Shown piece after piece: positions 15,962 to 25,270 of a stretch of DNA of 64,000 nucleotides. Source of the stretch: Pseudorhodoferax sp. Leaf274 (GTDB lineage Bacteria > Pseudomonadota > Gammaproteobacteria > Burkholderiales > Burkholderiaceae_C); NCBI RefSeq assembly GCF_001422445.1, contig NZ_LMNA01000025.1, positions 187,061 through 251,060 on the forward strand, written 5' to 3'. Position numbers and translations under genes: made by a program. The notes under the pieces were generated by a model, which made no database searches, was not told where the DNA came from, and saw nothing but the letters and a program-made list of their open reading frames with translations. Within the stretch, counting starts at the first letter, position 1; every line of letters begins with the position of its first letter.

Positions 15962-18013
15962 ATGATCTCCGCGGCCCAGCCCACCACGGCGCCCCGTCGG
16001 CGCGGCCTAGCCTACTGGATCGCCATTGCGGTGGCCTGGGCCGTGCTGGTGGCCGTGGTGGTGCTGCTGTTCTTGGTGGAGCGCTTCGCCGAACGCCATG
16101 CCACGCGGACCGCCACGGCGGCGCTGGCCCAGATCGGCTGGCAGTTGCGCGACCAGCTGGACCGCGGCATGGCCTACCGCCAGGAAGAGCTGCGCATCCT
16201 GTCGGGCCTGCAGGACATGCAGCCAGGCACGCCACTGCAGCACCGGCGCGCCGTGCTCGAGCGCGTGCAGCAGAGCTTTCCCTTGTACGCCTGGATCGGC
16301 TATGTGCACCGCGACGGCCGCGTCGAGGCGGCCACCGGCGGGCTGCTGGAGGGCCAGGACGTGTCCAAGCGGCCCTGGTTCCAGGGCGGCGTGCAGGGTG
16401 CCTTCGTCGGCGACGTGCACCCTGCCCTGTTGCTGGAGAAGCTGCTGCCGCAGCAGCAGGAACCCTGGCGCTTCGTCGACATCGCCATGCCGGTGCACGA
16501 CGCGAACGGCGGCTTGCACGCGGTGCTCGGCGCCCACCTGAGCTGGGAATGGGCACGCGACCTGCAGCGCCGCCTGCTGGCGCAGGCCCAATCCGTGTAC
16601 GAGGCCGAGATCTTCGTCGTCGATGCCAAGCGCGTGGTGCTGCTGGGCCCGCCCGGGACCGAAGGCAAGCCGCTGGACCTGCCTGCCATCGGCGACCTGC
16701 GCGCCGCTGCGGGCGCTGCCATGCGCGATTGGGGCGACGGACAGCACTACGCCACGGCCATCGTGCCGACCGTGGGCCAGGGCAACTACCCCGGCCTGGG
16801 CTGGGTGGTGGTGGTGCGGCAGTCCGAGAGCGTGGCCTTCGCCGACTACCACCAGCTGCAGCGCGAGATGGCCATCGGCGGCCTGGCCGTGTGCCTGCTG
16901 GCCGCGCTGTGCGCGCCGCTGGTGGCGCGGCGCCTGACGCGGCCCCTGTCCCGGCTGACGCAGGCGGTCGATGCGCGCGCCGCCGGCCAGGCCAGCCCGG
17001 TCCCGTTGCAGACCGCCTACCGCGAGGTCGACCTGCTGTCGCGTGCGCTGGCCGATGCCGACGCGCGCGAGGCGAGCGACCGCGCCGAACTCGAGCAGGT
17101 GAACGCCGGGCTGGAGCAGCGCATCGAGGAGCGCACCGCGCAGATCCGCGCCAGCCAGGCCCAGTTGCACACCATCACCGACAACATGCCGGCGCTGGTT
17201 GCGGATGTCGACCGCACGCTGCGCTACCGCTTCGCCAACCGCGCCTACCTGGACTGGTTCGGCGTGGACCCGGACGAGCTGATCGGCACGACGCTCGAAT
17301 CGCTCTATGGCGAGGACGCCGTGCGCCTGTGGCAGCCCGAGCTGGCGCGCGTGCTGCAGGGCGAGCGCGTGCAGTTCGATCGCAGCATGGCGGTGCGCGG
17401 CCAACGCCAGCACAGCACCGCCATCTACCTGCCCTACCGCGACGCGCAAGGCCAGGTCGACGGCTTCCATGCATTGGTGTTCGACACCACCGCCAGCAAG
17501 GAGCTGGCGCTGCGGCTGGAGGAAGAGGCCACGCGCGATGCGCTGACCGGCCTGCCCAACCGCCGGCTGCTGCAACGCAACCTGCCGGCCGCCCTGGCGC
17601 GTTCGGACCGCCAGGGCCACAGCCTGGCCCTGCTGTTCCTGGACCTGAACGGCTTCAAGGCCGTCAACGACACGCACGGGCACGACACCGGCGATGAGCT
17701 GCTGCGCGAGGTCGGCCGGCGCCTGGTGGCTGCCGTGCGGGTCACCGACACGGTGGCGCGGCTGGCCGGCGACGAGTACGTGGTGCTGCTCGAGCCGGTC
17801 AGCGATCCGGTGGGCGACCCCGCGCTCGTGGCCGCCAAGATCGATGCCGCGATCGCCGAGCCCTTCGCGCTCGAGACGGCCACGGTGCGGGTCTCCGTCA
17901 GCATCGGCAGCGCCGTCTACCAGCCGCGCTGCGGCAAGTCGGCCGAGGAACTGCTCGCGGGCGCCGACAACGCGATGTACGCGGCCAAACGGGCCGGCAA
18001 GAAGCCGATTTGA
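15962..18013 (+). CDS. Membrane diguanylate cyclase: dCache-HAMP-PAS-GGDEF
   Basis: A 683-residue sensor enzyme for c-di-GMP. TM1 lies at about 17-40 and a periplasmic Cache-like domain at about 45-300 (SKRPWFQGGVQGAFVGDVH). TM2 is at about 305-325, then HAMP (RRLTRPLSRLTQAVDA), a coiled coil, a PAS domain (about 400-510) and GGDEF (about 525-683). The signature is AGDEY at 602-606 instead of GGDEF. The inhibitory RxxD site is present as RVTD, five residues before it. The upstream metal site LDLNGFKAVNDTHGHDTGD is intact. AGDEF-type enzymes can be active; the extra F-to-Y change makes activity uncertain. It is divergent from the YbaN gene. Confidence 0.92.
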   Translation: MISAAQPTTAPRRRGLAYWIAIAVAWAVLVAVVVLLFLVERFAERHATRTATAALAQIGWQLRDQLDRGMAYRQEELRILSGLQDMQPGTPLQHRRAVLERVQQSFPLYAWIGYVHRDGRVEAATGGLLEGQDVSKRPWFQGGVQGAFVGDVHPALLLEKLLPQQQEPWRFVDIAMPVHDANGGLHAVLGAHLSWEWARDLQRRLLAQAQSVYEAEIFVVDAKRVVLLGPPGTEGKPLDLPAIGDLRAAAGAAMRDWGDGQHYATAIVPTVGQGNYPGLGWVVVVRQSESVAFADYHQLQREMAIGGLAVCLLAALCAPLVARRLTRPLSRLTQAVDARAAGQASPVPLQTAYREVDLLSRALADADAREASDRAELEQVNAGLEQRIEERTAQIRASQAQLHTITDNMPALVADVDRTLRYRFANRAYLDWFGVDPDELIGTTLESLYGEDAVRLWQPELARVLQGERVQFDRSMAVRGQRQHSTAIYLPYRDAQGQVDGFHALVFDTTASKELALRLEEEATRDALTGLPNRRLLQRNLPAALARSDRQGHSLALLFLDLNGFKAVNDTHGHDTGDELLREVGRRLVAAVRVTDTVARLAGDEYVVLLEPVSDPVGDPALVAAKIDAAIAEPFALETATVRVSVSIGSAVYQPRCGKSAEELLAGADNAMYAAKRAGKKPI

Positions 18014-18102
18014 AACAAAGCGTCGGCGGCTCTTGCGCGCACCGCGGCGGACCCCCATGTCCTGGGCAGCGGCCGCGTTGGCCGGCATGAGGAGCCCCGC
18101 CG

Positions 18103-18390
18103 ATGTTCAAACGTGTGTCGCTGCTGTGGACCCTGGTCCGCGGCGACCTGCTCAGGTTCTGGTGGGCGCTGCGCGATCCGCGCGCGCCGCGCTGGTTCAA
18201 GCTGGCCGCCGCCGGCCTGCTGGTCTACCTGTTGAGCCCGATCGACCTGCTGCCCGATGCCATCCCGTTCCTGGGCGCGGTCGACGACCTGGTGCTGCTG
18301 CCGCTGGCCATCCGCTGGCTGCTGGCGCGCCTGCCCGCTGGCTTGCAGGCCGACCTGGCGGCGCGCTCCGGTAGAGGCTCAACGGCCTGA
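18103..18390 (+). CDS. DUF1232 (YkvA-like) small membrane protein
   Basis: A 95-residue protein with the DUF1232 core PRWFKLAAAGLLVYLLSPIDLLPDAIPFLG and DDLVLLPLAIRWLL. The SPIDLIPD-type motif defines the family. Its molecular function is unknown; in several bacteria members sit next to membrane stress genes. It follows the diguanylate cyclase by 89 bases and has a GGAG-type ribosome site (ATGAGGAGCCCCGCCG before ATG). Its last 12 bases overlap the convergent FMN reductase. Confidence 0.9.
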   Translation: MFKRVSLLWTLVRGDLLRFWWALRDPRAPRWFKLAAAGLLVYLLSPIDLLPDAIPFLGAVDDLVLLPLAIRWLLARLPAGLQADLAARSGRGSTA

Positions 18391-18966
18391 CGGCACCAGG
18401 CGCGCCAGCGCATCGAGCACACGCGCCACCGACTGGGCGGCACGCGCATCGGCCAGTGCGCCTTCGGCATCGAAGGCCTCGTTGGCCCGCCCCAGCGCGA
18501 ACTGCTGCGGCACGACCAGCATCGCAAACGCCATCTGCAGGTACTGCCGCACGAAGTTCATGGCGCGCAGGCCGCCCAGCGGCCCGGGCGATGCCGAGAG
18601 CAGGCCGACCGGCTTGTCGGCCGTGGTGGCCAGCCCCGCCGCGCGGCCGTCGCTGGCCTGGATGCGCGACAACCAGTCGAAGGCATTGACGAACAGGGGT
18701 GTGGGAAAGCCGTTGTACTCGGGCGTGACGACCAGCACGGCCGCGCTGTCGGCAACCGCCTGCTGCAGCGCCAGCGCACCGGCCGGCACGCCCTCGGCGG
18801 CCTCCAGGTCGCCGTCGTAGACCGGCAGCGCCAGCGTGCGCAGGTCCAGCAGCTGCGCCTGCCAGCCGGCGCCCTCGGCCGTGCGCGCCGCGTGGCGCGC
18901 CAGCCGCACGTTCAAGGACCCGGTGCGGGCGCTGGCGGGGATGACGAGGAGTCGGCGTGCGGACAT
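18379..18966 (-). CDS. NADPH-dependent FMN reductase / quinone reductase
   Basis: A 195-residue flavodoxin-like oxidoreductase. The N-terminal LVIPASARTGSLNVRLA is the FMN phosphate-binding loop. VVTPEYNGFPTPLFVNAFDWLSR carries the PEYN motif typical of NADPH-dependent FMN or azo/quinone reductases (ChrR/YieF-like). It is cytoplasmic and complete. It converges on and overlaps the YkvA-like gene by 12 bases, and the same-strand pirin gene lies upstream. The real substrate may be quinones, flavins or chromate; the family is broad. Confidence 0.9.
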   Translation of the reverse strand: MSARRLLVIPASARTGSLNVRLARHAARTAEGAGWQAQLLDLRTLALPVYDGDLEAAEGVPAGALALQQAVADSAAVLVVTPEYNGFPTPLFVNAFDWLSRIQASDGRAAGLATTADKPVGLLSASPGPLGGLRAMNFVRQYLQMAFAMLVVPQQFALGRANEAFDAEGALADARAAQSVARVLDALARLVPSGR

Positions 18967-18996
18967 GGATGAATTTCCGGGACAAGGACTGGGAAC

Positions 18997-19022
18997 GCCG
19001 CCCGGCGGGTCGGCCGGGCGGC
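18997..19022 (-). terminator. Strong GC hairpin after the pirin gene
   Basis: A perfect 10-base inverted repeat, GCCGCCCGGC / GCCGGGCGGC, with a 6-base loop. It starts 22 bases after the pirin stop. There is no T tract, so it is a terminator-like or mRNA-stabilising structure. Confidence 0.45.
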
Positions 19023-19044
19023 ATTGTGGACCATCAGGCAGCGG

Positions 19045-19923
19045 TCACGCCCTGTCGGTGGCCGGCACGCCGCCGAAGCGGCCGCTGTTGAAGTCGGCGA
19101 TCGCCTGGTGGATCTCGGCCTCGCTGTTCATCACGAATGGCCCATAGCCCACCACCGGTTCGTCGATGGGCGCACCGGCCAGCCACAGCACCGTGGCATC
19201 GGTGTTGGCCTCGATCTCCACCGCGCGGCCTTCGCGCGCCAGGTGCACGAGCTGGCCTTCGCGCGCGACCGCCTCGCCGTTGACCTGCACCGTGCCGTGC
19301 AGCACCACCAGCGCCAGCGTGTGGCCCGGCGTGGCCGTGAAGCGGCCGGTGCGGCCCGCGTGCAGGCGGATGTCCAGCACGTCGATGGGCGTGAAGGTGC
19401 TTGCCGGCCCCTGGCTGGCGCCGAACGCTCCCGCGATCACGCGCACGCGGCCCGCGCCGTCCGGCAGGTCGACCGAGGGGATGTCCGCGTCCAGCAGCGT
19501 CTGGTAGCCGGCCGGGCCCATCTTGTCGCGCGCCGGCAGGTTGACCCACAGCTGCACCATCTCGATGGTGCCGCCCTGGCGCGTGAACGCGGGCGAATGG
19601 AACTCCTCGTGCACGATGCCGCCGGCCGCCGTCATCCACTGCACGTCGCCAGGGCCGATCAAGCCGCCCGCGCCGGTGGAGTCGCGGTGTGCCAGCTCGC
19701 CCTGGTAGACGATGGTCACCGTCTCGAAGCCCCGGTGCGGGTGCGCGCCGACACCGCGTGGCTGCGCCGCCGGCGCGAACGGCGTGGGCGCCGCGTGGTC
19801 CAGCAGCAGGAACGGGCTCAGGTCGCGGCCCAGGCCGTCGTAGCCGAACAGCGAGCGGACCGGGAAACCGTCGCCCACCCAGTGCGGGCGCGGGGCGCTG
19901 TGTAGGCCGAGGATCTTCTTCAT
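19045..19923 (-). CDS. Pirin family protein
   Basis: A 292-residue bicupin. The N-terminal cupin has the metal-binding motif (GVGAHPHRGFETVTIVYQGEL, with His pair and Glu) and VQWMTAAGGIVHEEFHS. The C-terminal pirin domain contains VLDIRLHAGRTGRF and AGAPIDEPVVGYGPFVMN. E. coli YhhW and human pirin are the closest models; some act as quercetinases, others as regulators. ATG 19923 has a GGAG four bases upstream on the minus strand and begins MKKILGLHSAP. The gene is divergent from the small SUOX-like protein. Confidence 0.93.
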   Translation of the reverse strand: MKKILGLHSAPRPHWVGDGFPVRSLFGYDGLGRDLSPFLLLDHAAPTPFAPAAQPRGVGAHPHRGFETVTIVYQGELAHRDSTGAGGLIGPGDVQWMTAAGGIVHEEFHSPAFTRQGGTIEMVQLWVNLPARDKMGPAGYQTLLDADIPSVDLPDGAGRVRVIAGAFGASQGPASTFTPIDVLDIRLHAGRTGRFTATPGHTLALVVLHGTVQVNGEAVAREGQLVHLAREGRAVEIEANTDATVLWLAGAPIDEPVVGYGPFVMNSEAEIHQAIADFNSGRFGGVPATDRA

Positions 19924-20057
19924 GGGGAACTCCAATCTTGTGCCGCAGGTGAGGCCAGCAGGCGCCGGCGGTAGGGGGCGAAACCAGGCTTCACCGTTCC
20001 ATCGGAGGAACGATGCGGCCCAACCATAATCCGCGCGCACCCACAACAGGAGAAGAG

Positions 20058-20663
20058 ATGCACAAGCGACATTTCCTGGCCGGCACTGCGCTGGCCGGCA
20101 CCGCGCTGGCCACCGCGGGCATGGCCCGGGCCCAGGGCACGGCCAGGCCGGCTGCAGCCGGCCAGCCCACGCTGCTGACGGTCGGCGGCGCGATCGCCAA
20201 GGGCAACCGGGGCCCGCTGGACAAGGCGCTGGACCAGATGCTGGCCAAGCACAAGGTGCAGTTCGCCACCGCCTTCGCCTTCGACAGCGCCGCGCTGCAA
20301 CGCCTGCCCCGCGTGAGCATCACGCCCACGCTGGAATACGACGGCAAGAAGCACAAGCTGACCGGGCCGCTGCTGGCCACCGTGCTGGCCGAGGCCGGCG
20401 CCGACCTCAAGGCGCCGCTGCGCCTGGGCCTGCGCGCGGTCGATGGCTACAACGCCATCGTCTCGCTGGCGGACGTCCAGGCCTACCGCATGGTGGTCGC
20501 CACGCACCTGGACGACCAGCCCATGGCATTGGGCGGCCTGGGTCCGCAATGGGCGGTCTACGACGCGGACAACCTGCCCGCATTCAAGGACAAGCCGCTG
20601 CAGGAGCGCTTTGCGCTGTGCCCCTGGGGCGTGTACTACATCGACGTGGCCGTGCAGGGCTGA
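20058..20663 (+). CDS. Exported SUOX-fold (oxidoreductase molybdopterin-binding-like) protein
   Basis: A 201-residue protein. It has a Tat-like or Sec signal (KRHFLAGTALAGTALATAGMARAQG) and AGGAGAAGAG before ATG 20058. The mature part follows the pattern of short PF00174-like proteins: LEYDGKKHKLTGPLLATVLAEAG, LRAVDGYNAIVSLADVQAYRMVVATHLDDQPMAL, GPQWAVYDADN. The only Cys in the mature protein is near the C-terminus (FALCPWGVYYIDV), so the central Cys that ligates Mo in sulfite oxidase/YedY is missing. It may not bind molybdenum. An ATAAT element lies about 25-30 bases before the ATG. Function unknown. Confidence 0.7.
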   Translation: MHKRHFLAGTALAGTALATAGMARAQGTARPAAAGQPTLLTVGGAIAKGNRGPLDKALDQMLAKHKVQFATAFAFDSAALQRLPRVSITPTLEYDGKKHKLTGPLLATVLAEAGADLKAPLRLGLRAVDGYNAIVSLADVQAYRMVVATHLDDQPMALGGLGPQWAVYDADNLPAFKDKPLQERFALCPWGVYYIDVAVQG

Positions 20664-20714
20664 CCCACGCAGCACGCGCGCGGGCCATGCTGGCCGCATG
20701 GGCCCGCGCGGGCG

Positions 20715-22046
20715 CTACTTGTTGTCTTCGATCGCGCGGTTCAGGGCCAGCGCGCCCAGCGTGCAGGCCGCGCCCGACAGCAGATAGACGCTCACGTAGC
20801 CCAGCCCGAAGTGGGCCGACAGGCCCAGCGCCACCAGCGGTGCGAAGGCCGCGCCGATGAGCCAGGCGATGTCGGCCGTCAGCGCGGCGCCGGTGTAGCG
20901 GTAGCGCGGCGCGAAGTTGGAGGTGACCGTGCCCGACGACTGGCCGTACGACAGCCCCAGCAGGATGAAGCCCAGCAGGATAAACACGTCCTGCCCCAGC
21001 GTGCCGCCGTCCAGCAAGGTGGGCGCAAAGCCGCTGAACACCGCGATCATGGCCGCCAGCGTGCCCAGCGTGCGGCGGCGGCCGTAGCGGTCGGCCAGCC
21101 AGCCCGAGGCGACGACGCCGCCAGCGCACAGGAAGCCGCCCAGCGTCTGGATCAGCAGGAACTCGACGATGGACTGCTCGGTGTAGAGCTGGATCCACGA
21201 CAGCGGGAACACCGTGATCAAGTGGAACAGCGCGTAGCTCGCCAGTGCGGCGAACGCGCCGATCACGACGTTGCCGCCCTGCGTGCGCATCAGTTCCGTG
21301 GCGGACACGGGCGCCAGTTCGCGCTGGTTGAGCTGTTCCTCGAACTCCTCGGCCACCACCAGGCGCAGGCGGGCGAACAGCGCCACCACGTTGATCGCGA
21401 AGGCGACGAAGAAGGGATAGCGCCAGCCGTAGTCCAGGAAGTCGGCGTGCGACAGGCTGCTGTACAGGTAGGCGAACAAGGCGCTGGCCAGGATGAAGCC
21501 AATGGGCGCGCCGAGCTGGCCCATCATGGCGTACCAGCCGCGCCTGCCCTTGGGGGCGTTCATGGCCAGCAGCGAGGGCAAACCGTCCCAGGAACCGCCG
21601 AGCGCCAGGCCCTGGCCGACACGCAGCGCCGCCAGCATCCACACCGCGCTGAAGCCGACGGTCGCCGTGCCCGGCAGGAAGGCGATGCCCGCCGTCGAAC
21701 TGCCCAGCAGGAACAGCGCCACCGTCAGCTTGGCGGCGCGGCCCCAGCGGCGCTGGATGGCCATCGAGATCACGGTGCCGAACGGCCGCGCGACGAAGGC
21801 CAGCGCGAACAGCGCGAAGGCCCACAGCGTGCCGTCCAGCCGCTGCATGTCGGGGAAGAACACCGCCGGAAACACCAGCACCGAGGCGATGCCGTAGACG
21901 AAGAAGTCGAAATACTCCGAGGTGCGGCCGATCACCACGCCGACGGCGATGTCGCCAGGATCGACGTGGTGTTCGGTCTCGGGAAAGCGCGTGGCGGGGC
22001 GGTCGGTCATGGGTGCGGTGATGGGCGCGTGGCTGATGCTGGACAT
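20715..22046 (-). CDS. MHS-type MFS transporter
   Basis: A 443-residue permease with twelve hydrophobic helices. The N-terminal VIGRTSEYFDFFVYGIASVLVFPAVFFP and ALAFVARPFGTVISMAIQRRWGRA match the metabolite:H+ symporter (ShiA/ProP-like) family. The loop between helices 8 and 9 reads GWLADRYGRRRTLG. ATG 22046 follows GGAGAA. Substrates of this family include shikimate, proline/betaine, citrate and aromatic acids, and none can be preferred here. It is divergent from cyoA across 191 bases. Confidence 0.9.
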   Translation of the reverse strand: MSSISHAPITAPMTDRPATRFPETEHHVDPGDIAVGVVIGRTSEYFDFFVYGIASVLVFPAVFFPDMQRLDGTLWAFALFALAFVARPFGTVISMAIQRRWGRAAKLTVALFLLGSSTAGIAFLPGTATVGFSAVWMLAALRVGQGLALGGSWDGLPSLLAMNAPKGRRGWYAMMGQLGAPIGFILASALFAYLYSSLSHADFLDYGWRYPFFVAFAINVVALFARLRLVVAEEFEEQLNQRELAPVSATELMRTQGGNVVIGAFAALASYALFHLITVFPLSWIQLYTEQSIVEFLLIQTLGGFLCAGGVVASGWLADRYGRRRTLGTLAAMIAVFSGFAPTLLDGGTLGQDVFILLGFILLGLSYGQSSGTVTSNFAPRYRYTGAALTADIAWLIGAAFAPLVALGLSAHFGLGYVSVYLLSGAACTLGALALNRAIEDNK

Positions 22047-22237
22047 CGAGCGTTCTCCAGAAGGCACTTGGCCGGGGAAGGTCGTGAAGGCACTATATAG
22101 GTTCGCACATCGGGGGACGCTTTGACATAGGACAAAACGTCCAATGGCTTGCGTCACCGTCCGACGATACATTTCCGATTGTTCCGCAACCCGGGGCAAC
22201 CCCTATGGGGGTCCTCTACAGCACCCGATCGCCCAGC
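22047..22237. other. Divergent regulatory region between the MHS permease and cyoA
   Basis: A 191-base spacer with no gene. It contains an AT-rich ACTATATAG (about 22091-22099), a TTGACA at 22122-22127 without a matching -10 at 16-18 bases, and the inverted repeat GGAC-AAAAC-GTCC just after it. The cyo promoter must lie here; I cannot place it with confidence. No clear FNR box is seen. Confidence 0.45.
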
Positions 22238-23248
22238 ATGCGCCTACTCAACTCCCTACGAGTGCCACTCGTCCTCGCCCTGGCCGGCCTGCTGGCCGGC
22301 TGCAGCAAGATGGTCGTGCTCTTCCCCGCCGGCGACGTCGCCGCCCAGCAGGGCCGGCTGGTGGTCATCGCCACCTTGCTGATGCTGCTGATCGTCGTGC
22401 CGGTGATCGTCCTGATCCTGCTGTTCGCCTGGCGCTACCGCCAGGATGGGAAACTGGCCGAGACCGACTACGACCCCGACTGGCACCACTCGACCAAGCT
22501 GGAGCTGGTGATCTGGTCGGCCCCGCTGGTCATCGTCATCGCGCTGGGTGCGCTGACCTGGATCAGCACCCACCAGCTCGATCCCTACCGCCCGCTGGAC
22601 CGCATCGCCGCTGGCAAGCCGGTGCCCGAGAGCGTCACGCCGCTGGAGGTGCAGGTGGTCTCGCTCGACTGGAAGTGGCTGTTCTTCTATCCCGAGCAAG
22701 GCATCGCCACGGTCAATGAGCTGGCCGCGCCGGTGGACCGCCCGATCCGCTTCAAGCTGACCTCCAGCCACACCATGAACGCGTTCTACGTGCCCGACCT
22801 GGCCGGCATGATCTACACCATGCCCGGCATGCAGACCGAGCTCAACGCGGTGATCAACAAGCCCGGCGTCTACCACGGCATGTCCTCGCACTACAGCGGC
22901 GCGGGCTTCTCGGGCATGACCTTCAAGTTCCACGGCCTGTCCAACGCCGACTTCGACAAATGGGTCGCCAAGGCCAAGGCCGAAGGCCAGCCCCTCACGC
23001 GCGCCAGCTATGGCGAACTGGCCAAGCCCAGCGAACGCAACCCGGTCGCGCTGTTCTCCACCGTCGAGGACGGCCTGTACCAGCGCGTGCTGAACCTGTG
23101 TGTCGAGGAAGGCAAGCCCTGCATGCACGAGGTGATGGCCAAGGACGCGCAGCGCAACCAGTCCCATGTGGCAGCGCGCCGGCTTGCCGAAGCTTCGCAG
23201 GATGCGCTGTGCACCGCCGCCACGCGCACCGATCTCCAGGAATTCTGA
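22238..23248 (+). CDS. cyoA: Cytochrome bo3-type ubiquinol oxidase subunit II (CyoA)
   Basis: A 336-residue lipoprotein subunit. With ATG 22238 the signal is MRLLNSLRVPLVLALAGLLA with the lipobox Cys at 22; a longer start at 22205 is possible. Two transmembrane helices follow, then the periplasmic cupredoxin domain with VQVVSLDWKWLFFYPEQGIA and FKLTSSHTMNAFYVPDLAGMIYTMPGM. The CuA ligand cysteines are absent and the region reads HYSGAGFSGMTFKFHG, as in quinol oxidases. It therefore accepts electrons from ubiquinol rather than cytochrome c. First gene of cyoABCD-surf1. Confidence 0.96.
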   Translation: MRLLNSLRVPLVLALAGLLAGCSKMVVLFPAGDVAAQQGRLVVIATLLMLLIVVPVIVLILLFAWRYRQDGKLAETDYDPDWHHSTKLELVIWSAPLVIVIALGALTWISTHQLDPYRPLDRIAAGKPVPESVTPLEVQVVSLDWKWLFFYPEQGIATVNELAAPVDRPIRFKLTSSHTMNAFYVPDLAGMIYTMPGMQTELNAVINKPGVYHGMSSHYSGAGFSGMTFKFHGLSNADFDKWVAKAKAEGQPLTRASYGELAKPSERNPVALFSTVEDGLYQRVLNLCVEEGKPCMHEVMAKDAQRNQSHVAARRLAEASQDALCTAATRTDLQEF

Positions 23249-23251
23249 GCC

Positions 23252-25270
23252 ATGGCCATGACCGAACACACTGCCGCGTCCGCGCAAACCGCACATTGGC
23301 TGCTGGGGCGCATCACCTGGGACTCGATCCCGATGGCGCACGAGCCCATCCTGCTGTGGACCTTCATCGCGGTCTCGCTGGGCGGCCTGGGCGTGCTCGC
23401 GCTGCTGTCCAAGTTCCGCCTGTGGGGCCCGCTGTGGCGTGACTGGTTCTGCAGCATCGACCACAAGAGGATCGGCATCATGTACATGGTGCTGGGCATC
23501 GTGATGCTGCTGCGCGGCTTCGCCGACGCCGTGATGATGCGCCTGCAGCAGGCCATGGCCTTCGGCGACAACCTGGGCTATTTGCCGCCGCACCACTACG
23601 ACCAGGTCTTCACGGCGCACGGCGTGATCATGATCTTCTTCGTGGCCATGCCGCTGGTCACGGGCCTCATGAACTACCTCGTGCCGCTGCAGATCGGCGC
23701 GCGCGACGTGGCCTTCCCGTTCCTGAACAACTTCAGCTTCTGGATGACCACCGCCGGCGCCGTGCTGGTCATGGTCTCGCTGTTCCTGGGCGAGTTCTCC
23801 ACCTCGGGCTGGCTGGCGCTGTCCAACCTCGGGCACCAGAACCCGGGGGTCGGGCTGGACTACTACATCTGGGCGCTGCAGATCGCGGGGGTGGGCACCA
23901 CGCTGTCGGGCATCAACCTGCTGGTGACCATCGTCAAGATGCGCGCACCGGGCATGGACCTCATGAAGATGCCGATCTTCACCTGGACGGCCCTGTGCAC
24001 CAACGCGCTGATCGTGGCCTCGTTCCCGGTGCTGACGGCCGCGCTGGTGCTGATGAGCCTGGACCGCTACGTCGGCACGAACTTCTTCACCAACGAGCTG
24101 GGCGGCAACCCCATGCTGTACGTGAACCTGATCTGGATCTGGGGCCACCCGGAGGTCTACATCCTGATCCTGCCGGCCTTCGGCGTGTTCTCCGAGGTCG
24201 TGGCCACCTTCAGCCGCAAGCGCCTGTTCGGCTACACCTCGATGGTGTACGCCACGGTCTGTATCACCATCCTGTCGTACCTGGTGTGGCTGCACCACTT
24301 CTTCACGATGGGCTCGGGCGCCAGCGTGAACTCGTTCTTCGGCATCACCACCATGATCATCTCGATCCCGACCGGGGCGAAGATCTTCAACTGGCTGTTC
24401 ACCATGTACCGCGGCCGCATCCGCTTCACGGTGCCCATGCTGTGGACGGTGGGCTTCATGGTCACCTTCGCCATCGGCGGCATGACGGGCGTGCTGCTGG
24501 CCGTGCCGCCGGCCGACTTCGTGCTGCACAACAGCCTGTTCCTGATCGCCCACTTCCACAACGTGATCATCGGCGGCGTGGTGTTCGCCATGTTCGCCGG
24601 CATCAACTACTGGTTCCCCAAGGCCTTCGGCTACAAGCTCGACGAGTTCTGGGGCAAGGTGTCGTTCTGGTGCTGGCTGGTCGGCTTCTGGGTGGCGTTC
24701 ACGCCGCTGTACGTGCTGGGCCTGATGGGCGTCACGCGCCGTGCCAACCACTTCGAAGATCCTTCGCTGCAGATCTGGTTCGTGATCGCCGCCTGCGGCG
24801 CCGGCATCGTCGCCATGGGCATCGGCGCCTTCCTGGTCCAGCTGGGCGTGAGCTTCCTCAAGCGCGACCAGCTGCGCGACACCACGGGCGATCCGTGGGA
24901 CGGCCGCACGCTGGAGTGGGCCACCTCCTCGCCCCCGCCGCAGTACAACTTCGCCTTCACCCCGGTGGTGCACGACGTGGACGCCTGGTGGGACATGAAG
25001 AAGCACGGCTACAAGCGCCCGCTGCAAGGCTTCCAGGCCATCCACATGCCGCTGAACACGGGTTCCGGCGTGGTGATCTCGGTGCTCTCGCTGATCTGGG
25101 GCTTCGCGCTGATCTGGCACATGTGGCCGCTGGCCATCGCCTCGTTCGCGGCCATCGTGCTCGCCTCCATCGTCCACACCTTCAACTACAAGCGCGACTA
25201 CCACATCCCGGCGTCCGAAGTGACCGCCGCCGAGCAAGCGCGCACCCAACTGCTGGCCCGCCATGTCTGA
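23252..25270 (+). CDS. cyoB: Cytochrome bo3-type ubiquinol oxidase subunit I (CyoB)
   Basis: The 672-residue catalytic subunit of the proton-pumping quinol oxidase. All metal ligands are visible: [10 protein letters not shown] (low-spin haem His), [15 protein letters not shown] (CuB His and the cross-linked Tyr), LHHFFTMG (two CuB His) and [11 protein letters not shown] (high-spin and low-spin haem His). HPEVY with the Tyr places it in type A haem-copper oxidases with a functional K-channel. It starts 3 bases after cyoA and overlaps cyoC by 8 bases. Confidence 0.98.
   Translation: MAMTEHTAASAQTAHWLLGRITWDSIPMAHEPILLWTFIAVSLGGLGVLALLSKFRLWGPLWRDWFCSIDHKRIGIMYMVLGIVMLLRGFADAVMMRLQQAMAFGDNLGYLPPHHYDQVFTAHGVIMIFFVAMPLVTGLMNYLVPLQIGARDVAFPFLNNFSFWMTTAGAVLVMVSLFLGEFSTSGWLALSNLGHQNPGVGLDYYIWALQIAGVGTTLSGINLLVTIVKMRAPGMDLMKMPIFTWTALCTNALIVASFPVLTAALVLMSLDRYVGTNFFTNELGGNPMLYVNLIWIWGHPEVYILILPAFGVFSEVVATFSRKRLFGYTSMVYATVCITILSYLVWLHHFFTMGSGASVNSFFGITTMIISIPTGAKIFNWLFTMYRGRIRFTVPMLWTVGFMVTFAIGGMTGVLLAVPPADFVLHNSLFLIAHFHNVIIGGVVFAMFAGINYWFPKAFGYKLDEFWGKVSFWCWLVGFWVAFTPLYVLGLMGVTRRANHFEDPSLQIWFVIAACGAGIVAMGIGAFLVQLGVSFLKRDQLRDTTGDPWDGRTLEWATSSPPPQYNFAFTPVVHDVDAWWDMKKHGYKRPLQGFQAIHMPLNTGSGVVISVLSLIWGFALIWHMWPLAIASFAAIVLASIVHTFNYKRDYHIPASEVTAAEQARTQLLARHV

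Noticed and set aside
22122-22127. TTGACA as the -35 of the cyo promoter
   Set aside because: The hexamer 17 bases downstream is TGGCTT, not a -10, and neighbouring spacings also fail.
22047-22237. RegA binding box upstream of cyoA
   Set aside because: The RegA consensus is too loose. No pair of half-sites stood out above background in this GC-rich region.
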